From: a bacterium
GTDB lineage: Bacteria > Patescibacteria > JAEDAM01 > Absconditabacterales > Absconditicoccaceae
Assembly (NCBI GenBank): GCA_017453665.1
Contig: JAFTEM010000020.1
Coordinates: 13,880 to 77,879, forward strand
Length of the DNA: 64,000 nucleotides
Direction: 5' to 3'
Shown here: positions 8,722-21,010 of the stretch, in pieces
Layout of the letters: every line of letters starts with the position of its first letter
Numbering within the stretch: position 1 is the stretch's first letter
Made by a program: the position numbers and the translations under genes
The notes under the pieces: model-generated
Seen by the model: only the letters and a program-made list of their open reading frames with translations
Told to the model about the DNA's origin: nothing
Databases searched by the model: none

Positions 8722-11421
8722 ATGGCTTACGATGTAAAAACTAATACATCCACTATGGAAAGTGGAAAAAGTAAAAAGATTCTTCTCTTTGATGATGTAT
8801 GTAAAAAATGAGACCTTATCGTCTCAGTTAACGGTGTCTTCAAAACGATTAATAACGTTATTTTAGGAGATACTTATACATGAATTATCGGTAAAGTAGA
8901 AGAAGATAGTAATAACGCTAGTACTGAACCTGTATTAGTAACTCTTTATGATGATACCATGAGAGTTTCTGTTGCAGTAGAAAATACTACTACATGAGAA
9001 GTGGTAGAATGAGAGGTACAAGGAGCGATATTAGAAACTATTGTTGAAGAGACAATAGAAGATATAGAAATAGATAAGTCATGTGCTTATAGATTTCTTA
9101 ATTATGATGGAGAAGTTCTTCAAGCAGGAAGAATTATGAAAGGTAACACTCCTACTTATATTTGATGAACTCCTACTAGAGAAACCTCAGAAGGTATTAC
9201 ATACACCTTCGCATGATGGTCTCCCGAGATTGGAGCAATATCTGAAGATACTGACTTTATAGCTCAATTTGAATGAGTATGATACACTTCTTTTGAAGCC
9301 TTTGAATTAAGAATGGCTTTACAAGAAGAGGCTCCTGATATTGATGCAATGTCAATTAACTGAGTTAAAAAAACATTATATAGTGCTTCATGAAGTATTA
9401 GTTCTGAAGAATATCTCGCTTGTTGAGAAGCAATGAACATGTGAGATGAAACTGATGGAATGGTATTTATCCAAACTAACGCTAATACCGAGCTTGTCGC
9501 TTATGAATATAAAACAAGAGAGGAATTATGAGATGATTATAATACTTATAGAAGAGCTTTCCAAAGTTCTTCAAGAATGACTGATGAAATTTGGAGTGCT
9601 GTAAGTGGGTTCTTTAGTTCAGAAGTTCATGTAGTTACTACATGAGATTTAGTGGCTATTGATTATAACAACGGCGATACTATCATCGTTGATAAAGTTT
9701 CTCATAACATGAGGTATAATGCCGATTATTATGTTGAATTATTAGCTAATGAATGTGCTACAGAATATAATACATTAGTTACTAACTGATGGCTTACTGA
9801 TGGTACTTATGAGTTAGAAGACGCTTCTACTATACAGAGCGTTATAAGTAGTATTAAAACAAAGGGTAAGACATGAAATATTATGTATTCAAACATTTAT
9901 GTAACCTCCTCATGGGATTTTGTAGAGGCTCATGTTGACGTAAAAATTGATTGAAATTATATTTACAGATATAAAGATAATCAAAAAATTACGTTAACAG
10001 ACGATAAAGCGATTGAATTAAGTAATTTTATTGCGGAGAACAAAGTTAATAGAGGGAAAACTATTAACAGTGACAATACAGTATCTATCTTTATTCCTGA
10101 TTGGGTTGTTAATTGAACTATCGAATGAGCAATTATCGAGAGTATTGTTGAAAATGCAATATTTGTATCTCCATTGGGAGCTTCTATAGTTCATGATATA
10201 GTTAATTGAGAAATTATATTGACTAATAATGATTGAACAAATTCTATAACTATTATGGACAAAAATTTATGAGCTTCAATTGTTTATAATAGATGAGATG
10301 AATTAAGCGAATCCAATTGTTGAAAATATTATCAATGGTGAAATAATTACGGTTTTAGTTTTACTGGTAATGTACCAACTTCAAATACTAGAATAGAATG
10401 ATCTCTTGATACTGACAATTCAACCTTTATTACTGTAACACAAGCCCCATTTGATTGGTGTATCAACGGTAATCTCTCAAATAGATGGTGATGTGAAGCA
10501 GATGTTGAAATAGCAAGACAATGACCTGCTCCTAGTTGATATCATATACCAACAACTGATGAATTATCTTCATTAATTCAGTTGTTTGAAGATATTACAG
10601 GATATTATGGTAATTGAGATAAGCTTAGCGAATTATTAAAACTCCCGTTCGCTGGTAACCGTAATAGCTCGGATGCCAATATCAACAGTCAGGGTAGCTA
10701 CGGTTACTATTGGTCGTCTTCTCCTTACTCTGCGACTTCTGATTGCGCTCGTGACCTCAGCTTGAATTCGTCCTATGCCTACGCCGGTGGCTACAGCCGC
10801 CGTGCATGCGGGTTCTCTGTTCGTTGTTTCAAGAACTCCTACATAAGATGAGAAAAAATATTGTTTTCTTGAGAAAGGGGGGAAATAATTCATAATATTG
10901 ACAATTGAGAAATTATAATCAATTACATTTGAAACGATTCGTCTTTACCAACACAACTTGTAATTGCAGATAAAAATTTAGGTTGTACATTCCCATCATT
11001 CTTTGGGGATTATTACTGTTGGTGAGGTAATTCTCCTTTTGTAACACCACCTACAAATGAGGGAACTGAAGATTGGGCAAACGTACAAAGTATTGTTCCT
11101 AATTGATTTCATATTCCAACACTTGTCGAAATGAAAACATTATATCAATTAGTAAATGCAATAGTTAATCCTGAAGAAGAATATTTATCAACAATGGAGT
11201 ATGCTAAATATATACTTGCAGTTCCTTACCCTAAAAGAGATTCTAGTGGTAATATAACTTATAATCAATGAGACGGTTGATTCCGAACTGCTGACACATG
11301 AAAGAGTTTTAATTGGTGATATAATACAAGAGGCGAACTCGATATGTCAAACAATAATGGTCTTCAAGTCCGTCCATTCAAAAATACCACAAACCAACAA
11401 ACCATATACGTAGAAGAATAA
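8722..11421 (+). CDS. 899-residue phage surface protein with two FISUMP domains and a DGR-type variable region
   Basis: One frame of 899 residues when TGA is Gly. The N-terminal ~125 residues resemble a capsid-associated anchor. Residues ~155-185 (YTFAGWSPEI, AQFEG) resemble an InlB B-repeat. A first FISUMP/C-type-lectin-like domain spans ~505-705: MDKNLGAS, YYQWGNNYG, GYHIPTTDEL, then LPFAGNR, GYYWSSSPY and FSVRCFK. Residues 641-704 are encoded by a segment far richer in G+C than the rest of the gene that matches another at 34009-34203. A second FISUMP-like domain follows (~720-893: ADKNLGC, YYCWGGN, GFHIPTLVEM, LQVRPFKN), AT-rich and not variable-like. The gene lies directly before the major capsid gene, so the product is probably displayed on the virion and binds hosts. 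Confidence 0.75.
10642..10833 (+). repeat. Candidate DGR variable repeat VR1
   Basis: These 64 codons are about half G+C by eye in an otherwise AT-rich gene. Blocks such as CTCCCGTTCGCTGGT, CTATTGGTCGTCTTCTCC, AGCTTGAATTCGTCC and TCTGTTCGTTGTTTCAAG are identical to the segment at 34009-34203 on the other strand. In the first 29 codons 12 of 15 mismatches have A in one of the two copies. The encoded block sits where DGR target proteins vary (C-type-lectin fold, after WSSS). It differs from classic targets in being internal, with a second domain after it. Confidence 0.7.
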
Positions 11422-11482
11422 AACAACGTGCCTTAAATTACCATAGTGCAAAATTCTTTTAATATTTAACCTAATAAAGAAC

Positions 11483-12532
11483 ATGGCAGTTGTAAAAACC
11501 ACAGACTATAGAATTACGTCTGAACACCTTCAACTCATCGACAAGTTCTTCAACGATGAGATGAAGAAAAAATTAGATCAAATGGTCTTCATGAAAATCT
11601 TCGGAGAGGAGACTAATAATCATCTTAACGATACCGTTGTTATGCAAGATTGAGTAGATGGTATCGAATACATTCCTGAGAATGCAGAATATCCTGACAT
11701 TAAACCAGGAGGAGAACACAAAATGACATTTACAAAGTATAAGTATGGTTGAAAAATCGTAATCACTGAAGAAATGATTAGATTAAATGACTATACTAAA
11801 CTTCCTAAGATTGTTAGAAGCGCTACACAAAGAGCTTTTGACAAAATCGAACAATCTTTAGCTGATATGTTCCCTCATGGATTCTCTACAGCTAGTTATG
11901 TAGATGTATGGAAGAGAACTATGCATGCTATAGGAGACGAAGGAAGAGCATTATTCAACAACGATGATAAAACTATTATCACATTAAATAATAATCAAAA
12001 TCCTGAGCTCTCTTTAGCCGCACTTGATGCTATCTATGTAATGGGAACAAAACATAGAGATGCACAAGGAAACCATAAGAGTATCTCTTATGACACTCTT
12101 TTAGTTCCACCTGCATTAAGATCTAAAGCAGATATTCTTGTTAATTCAGACAGAATACCTGGTTCTAACGACAATGCTCCTAATCCTATCAAAGGAAGAT
12201 TTAAGGTGGTTGTATCTACATGGCTAGGAGGAAACGTTAACTTTAATGGATCTGATGTTAACACCGATAAGTATTGGTATGTATTCGACTCTAGCAACGT
12301 AAAAGACCAACTTAGAGTTATCTGGGCATGGCATCCACAAATTGTACATCAAGATGTCAACGAGAATACAAATAACCATGTATCTCTACTCTCTTTCATG
12401 TACTCTAGAGGATTCTTAAATATGTCTTACGTAGCAGGTTCTACATGAGAAACTGCTGTAGCTAAAGAAGGTGTAGCTGTTGAAATTGTTAACGGAACAT
12501 CTAATCCTGTACCAGTTCAAACAGTAAGCTAA
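11483..12532 (+). CDS. Major capsid protein
   Basis: This 349-residue protein follows scaffold and decoration genes. It begins MAVVKTTDYRITSEHLQLID and has the layout of HK97-fold or N4-gp56-type capsid proteins: a helical N-terminal arm, a central segment (GGKIVITEEM then a long helix), a DTLLVPPAL motif near the middle and beta-rich C-terminal strands. TGA-coded glycines lie inside conserved-looking turns. It would form the capsid shell. A terminator follows 8 bp after the stop, as expected for a highly expressed gene. Confidence 0.8.
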
Positions 12533-12539
12533 TCTTTTT

Positions 12540-12573
12540 AAGGGGAGGAATTAAAGACTCCTCTCCTTTTCTT
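12540..12573 (+). terminator. Intrinsic terminator after the capsid gene
   Basis: A 10-bp stem (AAGGGGAGGA with TCCTCTCCTT, one wobble) and a ten-base loop are followed by TTTTCTT. It would limit read-through from capsid into connector genes, setting relative dose. Confidence 0.75.
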
Positions 12574-12651
12574 AAAAAATAGTTTTTATATTTTTTTGTA
12601 AAAATCATGTCTATACCTGTATGACCAGACTGGAGTAAACTATACGAACAA

Positions 12652-13131
12652 TGAAAATGTTTAGAATTGGGAGTACCGTTTACTGACGCTCAGCAAGACG
12701 CCCTATATAAATTAGGGAATAATCAAGAAGCTAAAGAAGAGCTTATTAGAAAATGGAGAGCTGAGTTTAGGGCTAACCAGTTAAAAGACCCTAAAGACCT
12801 TCAAGCTAAAGCTGATGCTAAAGCTATTAGAGAGGCTATGAAAAATGTGGTAAATGATAACTCACAACCTCAGAAAAATGTGGGAAATGAAGATAAAGAA
12901 GATCCTACAACTAATACAGTTGACCCTATAGATCCAACAGCTAACGAAGGAACTGGAGAAAATTCTACAGATCCAGTAGCTAATGGAGACGAAACAAGGT
13001 TAGAAGATATGACTGTTGCTTCTCTTAAAGCACAAGCTGAAGAGATGGGGCTAGAAGTATCTAAAAGACCTACTAAAGCCGAACTCATTAAAGCAATCGA
13101 AGAAGCTTTAGCTAAGAGAGATGAGGAATAG
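12652..13131 (+). CDS. Phage protein with C-terminal SAP/HeH-like domain, possible frameshifted start
   Basis: From ATG 12652 the product has 159 residues: a helical N-terminal part, an acidic Thr/Asn/Pro linker, and a C-terminal helix-extended-helix stretch (SLKAQAEEMGLEVSKRPTK, then ELIKAIEEAL) like SAP/Rho-N domains that bind nucleic acid. Such proteins are common just after the capsid gene. Another ATG at 12608 opens an 18-codon frame ending at 12662-12664 (MSIPVGPDWSKLYEQGKC) that reads as a natural extension of this protein in the -1 frame. A -1 slip near TGTTA or a one-base indel is possible; otherwise 12608 is a short leader. Confidence 0.6.
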
Positions 13132-13157
13132 TTCGTTATTCCTCTCTTTCCTCTTTT
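13123..13157 (+). terminator. Weak terminator-like hairpin
   Basis: GAGGAATA and TATTCCTC pair perfectly around a six-base loop; the stem includes the stop codon of the preceding gene. The downstream tract is C/T-mixed (TCTTTCCTCTTTTT), so termination may be partial. Confidence 0.45.
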
Positions 13158-13165
13158 TATCATTT

Positions 13166-14035
13166 ATGTTAGATATAATGAATACTCTTAAAGAAATCGT
13201 AGATAAAACCTATTTTTTATTATGAAATATCGACCAAACATCTACTGTATATGATAAAGAGGGGGAAGTTATCCCTAGAATAAAGAGTTGTATTAGGAAA
13301 ATCTGTCGTTGTGAGACGACAAATATTATTACAAATCAAGATATAAGAGGTTGATTATTAGATTTTCTCTACAAAGAAAAAACGGTAACAGTTCCAAGTA
13401 GTAAAACTTTGATGAGTGATATTGATGAAGAGTCTACAACTATCGAACTTTCTGACGTAGATTGACTAAGTACTACCGGTGGCTTTTTGGAAATAAACGG
13501 AAATATTTTTCAATATGGAGCAATTAACGGCACGACCCTTTCAGACATTCAAGGAATTAATTGAAAGCACGAAGCTAAGAGCGTTATCAATTTTGTATTT
13601 ATGATGAAAGAAGAATTAATCAAAATATATGATTTATTCGATATTACACGAAAAAAAACGCTTACATCTTTCGATTTTAGAGAACGAGAACCTAGGATGG
13701 GGAGATCTTATACTATTAAACCTTATAAAGGAAAGAAAGCGATAATTTTTATGAATTGTGAATGACCTATTTTAGTTACTTGGGCTGAAAACGTTGACGA
13801 GATGGAAGATGACGACGACGAATGTGGATTACCTGAAAACTACGGTACTGAGATAGTTCCTTATATCGTAGCATGAGAGCTTCTTATTGATACCGCTGAA
13901 AGAGATAAATGACAAACTCATTTATTACAAGGATATAGTTCTCTTGAAGAGATGTATAGATTTTATGCAACTCCTAATAAAAAATTTCGTAAAAAGATAG
14001 GAATAACTCCTATGGTAAATTACTGACCTTTTTAA
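13166..14035 (+). CDS. Putative head-tail connector protein
   Basis: This 289-residue protein begins with a helical segment and has an acidic patch (EMEDDDDEC) near residue 215. It lies between the SAP-like gene and a large tail protein, where connectors or adaptors are encoded. The C-terminal half includes a DTAERDK helix of the kind seen in adaptor proteins. No signature was recognised, so the role is inferred from order only. Confidence 0.45.
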
Positions 14036-14054
14036 TTTAACAAAAATTTAGGAT

Positions 14055-15632
14055 ATGATAGAAGGAATCACTGTTGAAGCGATAAAACTTCCGTTTTCTA
14101 AGGGAATGGTAACAGATTACGGGGCTCATTTGATGCCTCCTGAATATTCTCCTTATTCTAAAAACGTAAGGATTAGAAATTCAACAATAACAAGAAGAAA
14201 AGGATACGTTAAAGTAGCAAGCGTTAATAATAATACTCCTGTTAATAAGTTAATAAGCGCACAAGGTAAACTTTTTGCTGTTGTTGGTTCTACTTTTTAT
14301 GAAGTTAATGTAAGTACGGGGGTATATACTCAAAAAATGACTGAAGTTTGAGACGACGTTCATGTCGTTGTTTTTGGTAATTATATCATTCTTTGTAATT
14401 GAGAAGATGATGGTAGAGTTTTCGATATATGAGATGACGTTGAAGTTCCTATGACTCATATGTACGAGAACGCTAAACCTAGATTTTGAGAAAGCTTTCA
14501 ATATGCGACCTATCTTGTATGAGGGGGAAGTAACAAAAATATGCTTTATAAGTCAATGGAATGAGGAGGGGCTAAAATTGAATGAGAAGATCCCGAAGAT
14601 GAGTGGGATCCTAAAAACGTATATAATTATACAGGAGATTGAACGGTTAGATACGAATTTAAGAGCGATATTACAGGAATAGTAGCAAATAGAGAGAAAT
14701 TATTCGTATTTACTGAAGATAGTATCGAGGTTTGTTGAACCGCTGAAAGTCCATGAGGATATATTACTTTAGTCTTTCAACCTATCGCTTGAACTAATGT
14801 TCCTGCAAATCCTAATATGATAGTAAAAGCCGATGATTTAATCTTCTTTTGGACGAAAGATAATATGATGAAATCTATCGGTTATGTATCATGAATAAGC
14901 GAATTGGTTGTTTGAGACGTCTCTTATACTAAAGATCTTTCTATCAAGATGTTTACGGATACTCTAGATGAAGATCAATCTGACGCGTTTTGATACTATA
15001 ATAGAACAGAAAAAACGGTACACCGACATCTTAAGCAAAAAGGAGAAACAACACCGAATGTTGTATTAGTTTATGATCTCAATACTCAATCTTTCTTTAT
15101 CGATACGAACAAATTCTTTAAATGTCAGGTAAATCATGGCAGTCAATATTACGTAGGAGATGCTTTCGTACAAACGATTTATGAAGATGGGATATGAGAT
15201 ACCGATAATTGAAATCCTATCCAACGAGAAAGGAGAACGGCGTTACTAACGATGGGAAGTCCGGATTATAGGAAAGAGTTTAGGCAAGTTAATGTTTATT
15301 GAGAAAAAGATGATGACGTAGAAATTTCGGTTTATATTCTCGTTGATGGTAAAGAAGTCTTTGAATGAGTTATTGAACCGAAATGACTACCGGTAAGTTG
15401 AACCGCATCTAAGCCATTAGCGTCTAAACCGATAGCCTTTGAATACGAACAGCCTACGCTTAAAACGTTTGAATATCTTGTCTCTAAAGGATTCCTTAGG
15501 CATCAAGGGAAGAATATACAAATAATCTTTAGAGGGGAAAGTACATGAGACTTCTGTTTAAGCGGTTTAGAGGTAGGATTTAGGAATCTTTACAACTCTA
15601 ATCCTAGCGACAGAGGAAGACAAAAATCTTAA
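14055..15632 (+). CDS. Putative tail protein, gp10-like beta-propeller type
   Basis: This 525-residue protein opens MIEGITVEAIKLPFSKGMVT and continues with NVRIRNSTITRRKGY, a pattern seen in podovirus tail-hub or DNA-stabilisation proteins where a conserved arm precedes a propeller of short beta repeats (for example FAVVGSTFYEVN, FGNYIILCNGED). The C-terminal part is beta-rich. It would plug or extend the portal. The absence of tape-measure, sheath and baseplate genes in the window supports a short-tailed virus. The family is tentative. Confidence 0.55.
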
Positions 15633-15657
15633 TTTACATTCTTAATTATAAGGAAGT

Positions 15658-18600
15658 ATGGCATACGATTACAATAAAGCATTAAGTATTTGGAAAAACA
15701 TGACTGCTCAGCAAAAAGCGGACTATATGGAAAAGAATAAAAACGACGCTTCTTTTATTCAATTTCAAAATGATTTAAGGAATAATAGTACCGCTAAAAC
15801 AGTTAGCACACCTACAAATACTAGTTCTTCAAATTCTGTAATAACCAATCCGCAGAATACTGTACTTAATAATTCTAGTACAACTATCAAGAATCCTACG
15901 AGTTCTACGAGTAACGCTTTCGGGTATAAACCTCCACAAACTAACGCTAGTAACGACTTCTATTGAGATACTAGCTGAGCCACTAATAGAACACAATATA
16001 AGGGAACTAACACAACAGGAACCAATAATTACCAATATGATGCTAATCTAACTTTAGATTCTATTAAAAACCAAAATCGGTTATGGTGAAATGATGCTAT
16101 CGCCGAATCTCAAAGGACATGACAATCATATCTTCCTTGAAGAAATAATACATGGGCTAACGCTCTTTATAATGCTTGAATTACGGATGCTGAAGGAATT
16201 AAAAAAGTTCTTAGTCAGTATTCTTCTTTTGCTAATTTCTTTGAAGAAGGACAAAACAACACCGTACAAGCTATTATGAATAGAATTTGAGAGTTACAAA
16301 ATCAAATTAACCAACAAAAAAATAATTGATGAGCTATTCAAACAGCACAAACGACAACTACAGCAGAAAATAGAGGAACTATAGGTATTTTAGGAACGGA
16401 CGATCCTACTACAGGTTGAGACTATCTATGGAATGTTGATAGAGTATTAAGGGAGTCTCAATGATTCGGATTAGAGGAGATGAAACGTATGTATCCCGAA
16501 GAATACGAAAAGATGATGCCTTATATTATGTCTCAAAAGGGAGTTCGGGATGCCACAGATCCAGCATCAAGAAAGCAATTAGACTGAGTTATTCAATATA
16601 TTCTCTGAGTTTGAGTTTGATATGGCTCAGACATGAGCGTCCTTAAAAGATATGAAGAAGCTATCAACTCTAAATTCAAGAATCCTGACCAGGTTACTAA
16701 AGATATGCAAGATGTCATTAATCTTAGAACAAGATGAATGAGTAACCAAGAAATCGCTAATCAATTAGGAATGAGCGAGGACCAGGTTAATCAACTTGTA
16801 TTACTTGCTAATTGAGATAGTTCTTCTAGAGCATGAGATTATTATGCTCTTACCGATGTTGCTTCTAAGCAAATTACGGAAGAATATGATATTCAAATGG
16901 CGAGAAACAACGAAGAAAAACAAATCGCACTAGATAGAGCTAATCAACAAGCACAATGGGCTTATGAAGATTATAAAACTAATTTAGAACGCCAACAAAA
17001 GGTAAATGAGATAAATTCTCATAATGCTCACATGATGGCTTCTGTGTATTGATTTGCTTTTTCTGATAAATGATTACAAGGATTACAATATGTAGGAGAA
17101 CAGGGGCAGAATATGATTGATGACATTATAAAAAATTACGATAGAACGGATACAACAATAGCGCAAAATGTAGCTGATATTATTAGAAATTGGCAATGGA
17201 ATAATGACGATTTGATTAGAGAGGGCGAAAACGCGTTAAGAAACGCTATAAACTATTATCTTTCTCAAACATTAGCTAATCAAGAAAAATATGGTATTAT
17301 GGGTATGGAAGCCCAGCAAGCTTTCGCTCAATGAGTGCAAAACTTTATAACGCAAGCAGAAAAAATCTACAACGACGCCTTAACAAGACAGCAAAACAAT
17401 TTAACAACGCTTATGAATAATATCGCTAATTTGAGTGCACTTCAAGCTCAAAATATGACATTAAGGAATACCGCTATACAGCAATTCCAAACTGAAGCTT
17501 TGAATATGAACTCATCTCAATTACAGAGTCTTGCTAATCAATTATGATTATGAGGAGATATCCAAACATTACAAAATTACCAAGTACAAGCTTCTGTTAA
17601 CTATCTTAATTCTATTCAAGCTGGTGCAGGAGCTATGTTCCAAGGGGAGATCGAAAACAAATTGAAAGATTGATTTACTCCTATGCAAGCTATCTCGCAA
17701 GTTATGAATTCTGCTGAATATAAAGCAAAGTATGGTACTACTACAGATAACGATATGCCTTGGGCTATGAGTGATTGACAATTATACAACAAGAAAACAG
17801 GACAATTATGACAAAATGTTAAAAATACTGCTACGGTAACTTGAAGTAACGGTGTAGCTATGTACGACTCTAATGGTAAGTTATATACTTACGATTGAGA
17901 TGATCGGTATTTAGGAAGCGATTGACAATTCCATCAAGTAGGAAGCCAAACTCAATGAACAGATGGAGCTAAATCTAGCGACTATATTAAGATGGAAGAC
18001 GAAAATGGAAACCAAGTATTAGTTAACCCATTAACAAAAGAAATTATCACTCCTGAAGAGCTATTTAAGAACAAGAAAGACAATCAAACAATTACTAACT
18101 TTAAGAATTGGTTATCTACTAGCTCAGTACAATTCGCTCAACAATACTGAGTTAACGGAACAACTATAGGTCAAACATGAGAGAAAGGAGGACAATGTTG
18201 AACTTTTGTAAACGATTACTTGAACTCTCTAGGTATTGAATGAAGAGTATTCGGAAGTACTTTAGATTCTAAGATAAAAGCTATCACTCCTGGAGTAACA
18301 GATCCTGTTGTCGGTTCTATAGTAGTAATGGATACTTCAGCTACCGTTGACGTTTCTGATGGTAATTGAGGAACTAAAAAGGTAAAAGCAGGACATGTTG
18401 GTATCGTAACACAAGTTAATAATGATTGAACGATGTTAGTAACCGACTCTAACCGAAAACCAGGTAGCGAGACTGTTATGACTCATAAGGTAAGCGTTAA
18501 TAATAAGAATATTAAGTGATATTATGTTCCTGGATATGATAGTTTAGCGGAACAATTGACTAATAATAATACTTCAAACGAAGAAGGAGCGACAGTCGAA

Positions 18601-19437
18601 AAAGCTAGGTCTTTAGCAGATATTTGATTATTAACTAAACAAATCTTCTGAGGAAATGCTTCAGATAAGGATAGAGCTTTAATAGAACAACTTGTATCTA
18701 TGGCATGAGAATTATGATGGTCTAGACAACAAATTTTATATGAAGCATGATGATATAGAATCAATGATAACGCTAATAAAGAATTCGCTAATACATTGAT
18801 GTCGTATATGGAAAAACATACTGATAAAGATTGATGACTTGCTGGTACTTATGACTTATCTACTATCGCAAACAGAATTAATAGTTGAGACTTAACTGGC
18901 GCTATTCAAAACATGGAAACACAAATGATTGATGAATTTTGAGGAGCTAAAACCTCGCAAGCAACATCAATGGCGATGGTAGATAAGCTTAGTAGAATAT
19001 ATTCTAGCTTCCAAAAAATAAAAGGATTAACTGGGAAGTTTAGTTTGGCTGAAATTATAACAAATTATTGATGATGAAGTTCTTGACTAAGTAACATGTT
19101 AGGATTGACTGATGAACAAACAAAAACAGTAGCGAGTGTGGCAACTCAAATACAAAATGTTTATGCTGAAATAAGAAATCAATTAGCGTGAACCGCAGTT
19201 ACGGAAAACGAATCAAAATGGTTATCTGCCATGATTCCATCATTAAAAGATAATAGTACTGTATTTGAAACAAAAATTAAAGAAGCTGTTACAAATATTT
19301 ATAAAGACCAAAATGGCGCAAGAAATAGTTTAGGATTACCTAAATTTACGAATCTAGAGCAATTGATGAATTGGGACAAAAGAGTTGAGCTATATTGAGG
19401 AACAACTTGGAACACCACATGAACAAAAATACAGTAA
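15658..19437 (+). CDS. 1,259-residue virion protein with internal CHAP-like domain
   Basis: A single frame of 1,259 residues. The N-terminal third is Asn/Thr/Ser-rich and low in complexity; the middle is long helical and Gln/Asn-rich (about residues 330-640), like podovirus ejection proteins. Around residues 840-960 a CHAP/NlpC-type segment has the Cys in GQCGTFVNDYL and the His in AGHVGIVTQV, spaced as in these amidases. The C-terminal part is again helical. A virion-borne peptidoglycan hydrolase that helps DNA ejection is the likely role. The GGAAG before the start is a rare purine-rich leader here. A terminator follows the stop. Confidence 0.65.
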
Positions 19438-19440
19438 TTT

Positions 19441-19467
19441 AAAAGGACCTTTAGACGTCCTTTTTTA
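19441..19467. terminator. Bidirectional terminator between convergent genes
   Basis: AAAAGGAC and GTCCTTTT pair around an eight-base loop, with T6 on the + side. It ends the 1,259-residue gene on + and contains the last codons and stop of the minus-strand gene 19451-20206. Confidence 0.75.
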
Positions 19468-20206
19468 TAAATTTAGATATTTTATTATTGTAATAATTTA
19501 TATCTAAAACTTGTATTCAATACTTTTTTTCTATTTCATGCAGTTCTTCAATGAATTTTTCATATACGACATTAAAACAATTTGTTTTATCAAATTCTAT
19601 GTGCTTTCAATCATCTTTCATTATAATATCATATTTTTTACATAATTCTGAAATTTTTAATTTTTCGATTTTTAATGTTTCTAAATACCCTTTTACAAAA
19701 CAATTAAAATCATTTTCGGTTCATTTTTTTTGTAAAACAAATGCTGTTGCTATAGGATCATCTAAAACATGCCATTTACATTCTTTTTTAAGATATTCAA
19801 TCATTTTTTCCGAAGAATCTTTAAAATTCCTATTTCTATTTATAATATCTGCTTCAAGAACAATTCAGTCTTCTACATCGTTTTCTGGTTTTCATGCATA
19901 ATCGATTCACTGAAATATGAGTTTTACTATAATATCTCTATCATCTATTTTGTATTTATATATTTTTTGATATTCATTAGGAACACAAAATTCGTAGTAT
20001 ATTAAATAATTTTCATCAATTATTATTTTTCTATTATCTCACTGAAAATCGTTATATTTCATTTCAAAACGCCACTCTTCTTCAAAATCAGAATCTTCTT
20101 TATTATTTATTCATTGATTTTTTGAAACGACTCATTTTTCTCTTTTTTTCTTTTCTTTAAAATAAATTCGTAAAAAAAATACAATTATACAAGTTAATAT
20201 AAGCAT
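19451..20206 (-). CDS. Hypothetical membrane-anchored cargo protein
   Basis: This 251-residue protein has an N-terminal hydrophobic anchor (MLILTCIIVFFLRIYF) followed by a very charged segment and a Lys/Glu/Asp-rich soluble domain. No family was recognised. It starts 4 bp after the stop of the exported protein upstream (20210-20917) and shares its promoter. The pair is inverted relative to the surrounding late genes, like a prophage moron that could alter the host surface. Confidence 0.65.
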
Positions 20207-20209
20207 AGA

Positions 20210-20917
20210 CTAATTAGAAGAATAAATATTTATTGAAAAATCACGCAAACTACAGTCAGTACTTGCTTGAAGAGTATATCATCATGGAATTGCATTTTTA
20301 TCTGCTATAATCTCTATAAAATAAGTATTTTCATCTCGTGTTGTTTCTCAAATACGAACTCTATTTTTTTCCTCATCTGTTAGTTTACTTCATTGATTAT
20401 TAGTACACCAACTACATTCTTCGTCGGGGAAATGAATAAAATTCCATTTTACTTCATCTGCAATTCAATATAGAGCATATCTCATTTTTTGAGATGTCCC
20501 TTGATATAAATCCACTCCTATGGGTCAATTTAGTTGATTTCAACATTTATACTCGTTTTTTGTTTCAGTTTTCGTTTCTTCCTTTATTTCAATGTTCGAA
20601 ATATTCTCATTTTCGCTCATGTTTTCTTTTATATGAGCAGAATCTTCGGTTTTTTGCTCATTAAATCCTCCGTAATATTTTTCTCCTATTTTGATTGAAG
20701 CTTGTTTATTTACTTCGTCTTTACAACTTTTAGCACAACTCTCAAAAGTTTTCTTAAAAATTGGTGCATATTTCTTTTTAAATGTAGAATTAGAAAATAC
20801 TTTATTTACTACATTTTCTAATTGTTCTACTTTAGAATTAACTTCACTTTCTGTGTAAGCAAAAGAGAAGTTAAGAAATAACATTAAAAGAGAGGTAAGT
20901 ACTAAAAATTTTTTCAT
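20210..20917 (-). CDS. Hypothetical exported cargo protein
   Basis: This 235-residue protein has a clear signal peptide (MKKFLVLTSLLMLFLNFSFA), a coiled-coil-like segment, an acidic Glu/Thr/Lys linker, and a C-terminal part with paired cysteines (EECSWC, TDCSLRD). The C-terminal half becomes visible only when TGA is Gly. It is likely periplasmic or secreted. It is the first gene of a two-gene minus-strand unit with a good promoter. No family was recognised. Confidence 0.65.
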
Positions 20918-20947
20918 TATTTTTTCATAAAAATTAAAGGATACTTA

Positions 20948-20976
20948 ATTATATGGGTTTGACTATCTTTTTGCAA
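20948..20976 (-). promoter_or_regulatory. Sigma-70-type promoter for the cargo genes
   Basis: On the minus strand TTGCAA (20971-20976) and TATAAT (20948-20953) are separated by 17 bp, about 30 bp upstream of the exported protein's start. This is a near-consensus vegetative promoter, unlike the phage late element, and suggests expression in the lysogen. Confidence 0.7.
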
Positions 20977-21010
20977 ATTTTTAAAAAATCAAGGTTTTAA
21001 TAGGGAAAAC

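Noticed and set aside
10636..10893. Open frame on the minus strand across the first variable repeat
   Set aside because: It is an antisense shadow created by the local G+C rise; the + frame is continuous and has domain matches.
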